A stretch of 33,411 nt of DNA from an uncultured Clostridium sp. (GTDB lineage: Bacteria; Bacillota; Clostridia; Peptostreptococcales; Peptostreptococcaceae), in assembly GCA_900539645.1 (NCBI GenBank), contig UQCY01000007.1, positions 1-33,411 on the forward strand, in the 5' to 3' direction. The notes beneath the pieces are model-generated. The model was given only the letters and a program-made list of their open reading frames with translations. It searched no databases and was not told the DNA's origin. Shown piece after piece: positions 32,864 through 33,411 of this stretch. The position numbers and the translations under genes are program-made. Numbering within the stretch: the first letter of the stretch is position 1; the number at the start of each line of letters is the position of its first letter.

Positions 32864-32899
32864 GACGAGTCAGAACAGTCACTCGTCATCTTATAAGAT
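32864..32899. other. Hairpin GACGAGT/ACTCGTC and adjoining palindrome
   Basis: GACGAGT (32864-32870) pairs with ACTCGTC (32881-32887) around ten bases, immediately followed by the palindrome ATCTTATAAGAT (32888-32899). No T tract follows on either strand, so this is not a plain terminator. The stretch from 32900 to 33259 holds nothing else I can support. Confidence 0.4.
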
Positions 32900-33259
32900 A
32901 CTATTTACATTATATAATAATTTTGAATAAAATTCAAATCTTACAGCTATTTTTTTGATTTTAAGAAAATAAAATCGTTCTATTTTATTATATCTGAAAC
33001 AGCTCCATATCTTCCTTCAAGATAGTTCTTACAAACATTATCTTCTAACATTCTTAAAATCATAAAGAGAATAAAGCTCCGTCTTTCTCTCACTCTTGTC
33101 AAGCTCAGTAAACCAAATTTGATCCATTCTAAAAACAGACAAACTAATAATACTAATATCATGAATAGAAAAGCTAATCTTCTCTTTTATCACTTATTTA
33201 ATATTATTTTATAACGTAATAAATTGGTTTTGGAAATAGTTTGGATTAATTTTATGCTT

Positions 33260-33293
33260 AAGACCATTTTAAAGACTATTTAAGACTATTTTA
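33260..33293 (+). repeat. Three short AAGACYATTT repeats upstream of the plus-strand gene
   Basis: AAGACCATTT starts at 33260 and AAGACTATTT at 33272 and 33282, steps of 12 and 10 bases, close to one helix turn. They lie about 95 bases before the start of the truncated gene and could be binding sites for a regulator or initiator. Confidence 0.4.
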
Positions 33294-33387
33294 TAACCTT
33301 TTTATGCTTTATTTATGAATTAACCCCATTTTAAGCTTGAATTTATAATCTAAGTGCAACAAAAATTAAAACCAAGGAGAAAATGAT

Positions 33388-33411
33388 ATGAGTCTATATA
33401 ACCATCTTACA
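33388..33411 (+). CDS. Start of a plus-strand gene (eight codons visible)
   Basis: ATG at 33388-33390 begins MSLYNHLT and runs off the right edge. AAGGAG lies eight bases before it (33374-33379). An ATG five bases upstream is closed after one codon by a TGA that overlaps the real start. It is the only plus-strand gene in the window, so a new transcription unit starts here. Eight residues are too few to name a family. Confidence 0.45.

Noticed and set aside
32980..33162. A 60-residue minus-strand frame starting MILVLLVCLFLEWIKF
   Set aside because: The ribosome site is poor (GAGAAG at a long distance) and no promoter or family pattern is visible; it could be a remnant, but I cannot support a gene.

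Overview
The window is low-GC DNA (AT-rich intergenic stretches, AAA/ATA-rich codons, strong AGGAGG-type ribosome sites) from a Gram-positive, S-layer-bearing anaerobe. Several proteins carry CWB2-type wall-binding triplets like those of Clostridioides difficile Cwp/SlpA proteins, and they sit beside a polysaccharide locus that resembles the C. difficile PSII/S-layer region. I therefore infer the family Peptostreptococcaceae, possibly a relative of Peptostreptococcus rather than C. difficile itself. Every complete gene reads on the minus strand; a plus-strand gene starts only at the last 24 bases.

Region 1 (1-2145): the 5' end of a POT-family peptide transporter, then a secreted NlpC/P60 peptidoglycan hydrolase. 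Its promoter lies in a helically phased array of TGTWAY hexamers that match the half-site of WalR (YycF). Region 2 (2146-20361): a capsule-like or secondary wall polysaccharide locus. In transcription order it holds a polyprenyl-phosphate sugar-1-phosphate transferase with its own promoter, an intrinsic terminator, and then a tightly packed run of 15 genes. These are a MurJ-family flippase, phosphohexomutase, mannose-1-phosphate guanylyltransferase, a GT32 transferase, a Wzy-like polymerase, four GT2 enzymes, a CDP-glycerol glycerophosphotransferase, two nucleotide-sugar dehydrogenases, two GT4 enzymes and a second MurJ homologue, closed by a terminator. Precursors, assembly, flipping and polymerisation are all covered; no attachment enzyme (LCP type) is in the window. 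Region 3 (20377-25162): a CWB2 protein held by a membrane segment at each end, a CWB2 N-acetylmuramoyl-L-alanine amidase, and a membrane-anchored GDPD-type phosphodiesterase.

Region 4 (25163-28743): 1.3 kb without a gene but rich in RNA structure, then an SlpA-like S-layer protein. No terminator is visible close to the slpA-like stop; the first good one is about 590 bases downstream, after several hairpins. A second candidate RNA with its own promoter follows, and it contains a long inverted repeat whose arm motif recurs near 29.1 kb. Region 5 (28744-33411): a tRNA-Gln(CUG) with promoter and terminator, an HGSNAT-like membrane acyltransferase homologue with a charged N-terminal extension, an 88-residue membrane protein ending in nine lysines, a lone AAA/ABC-type ATPase, a palindrome-rich non-coding stretch, and the start of a plus-strand gene.

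Working model (inference): the polysaccharide made by region 2 is the wall ligand to which the CWB2 proteins of regions 3 and 4 bind, so the window encodes both the anchor polymer and several of the proteins that decorate it. All calls are from reading the sequence; no database search was run.
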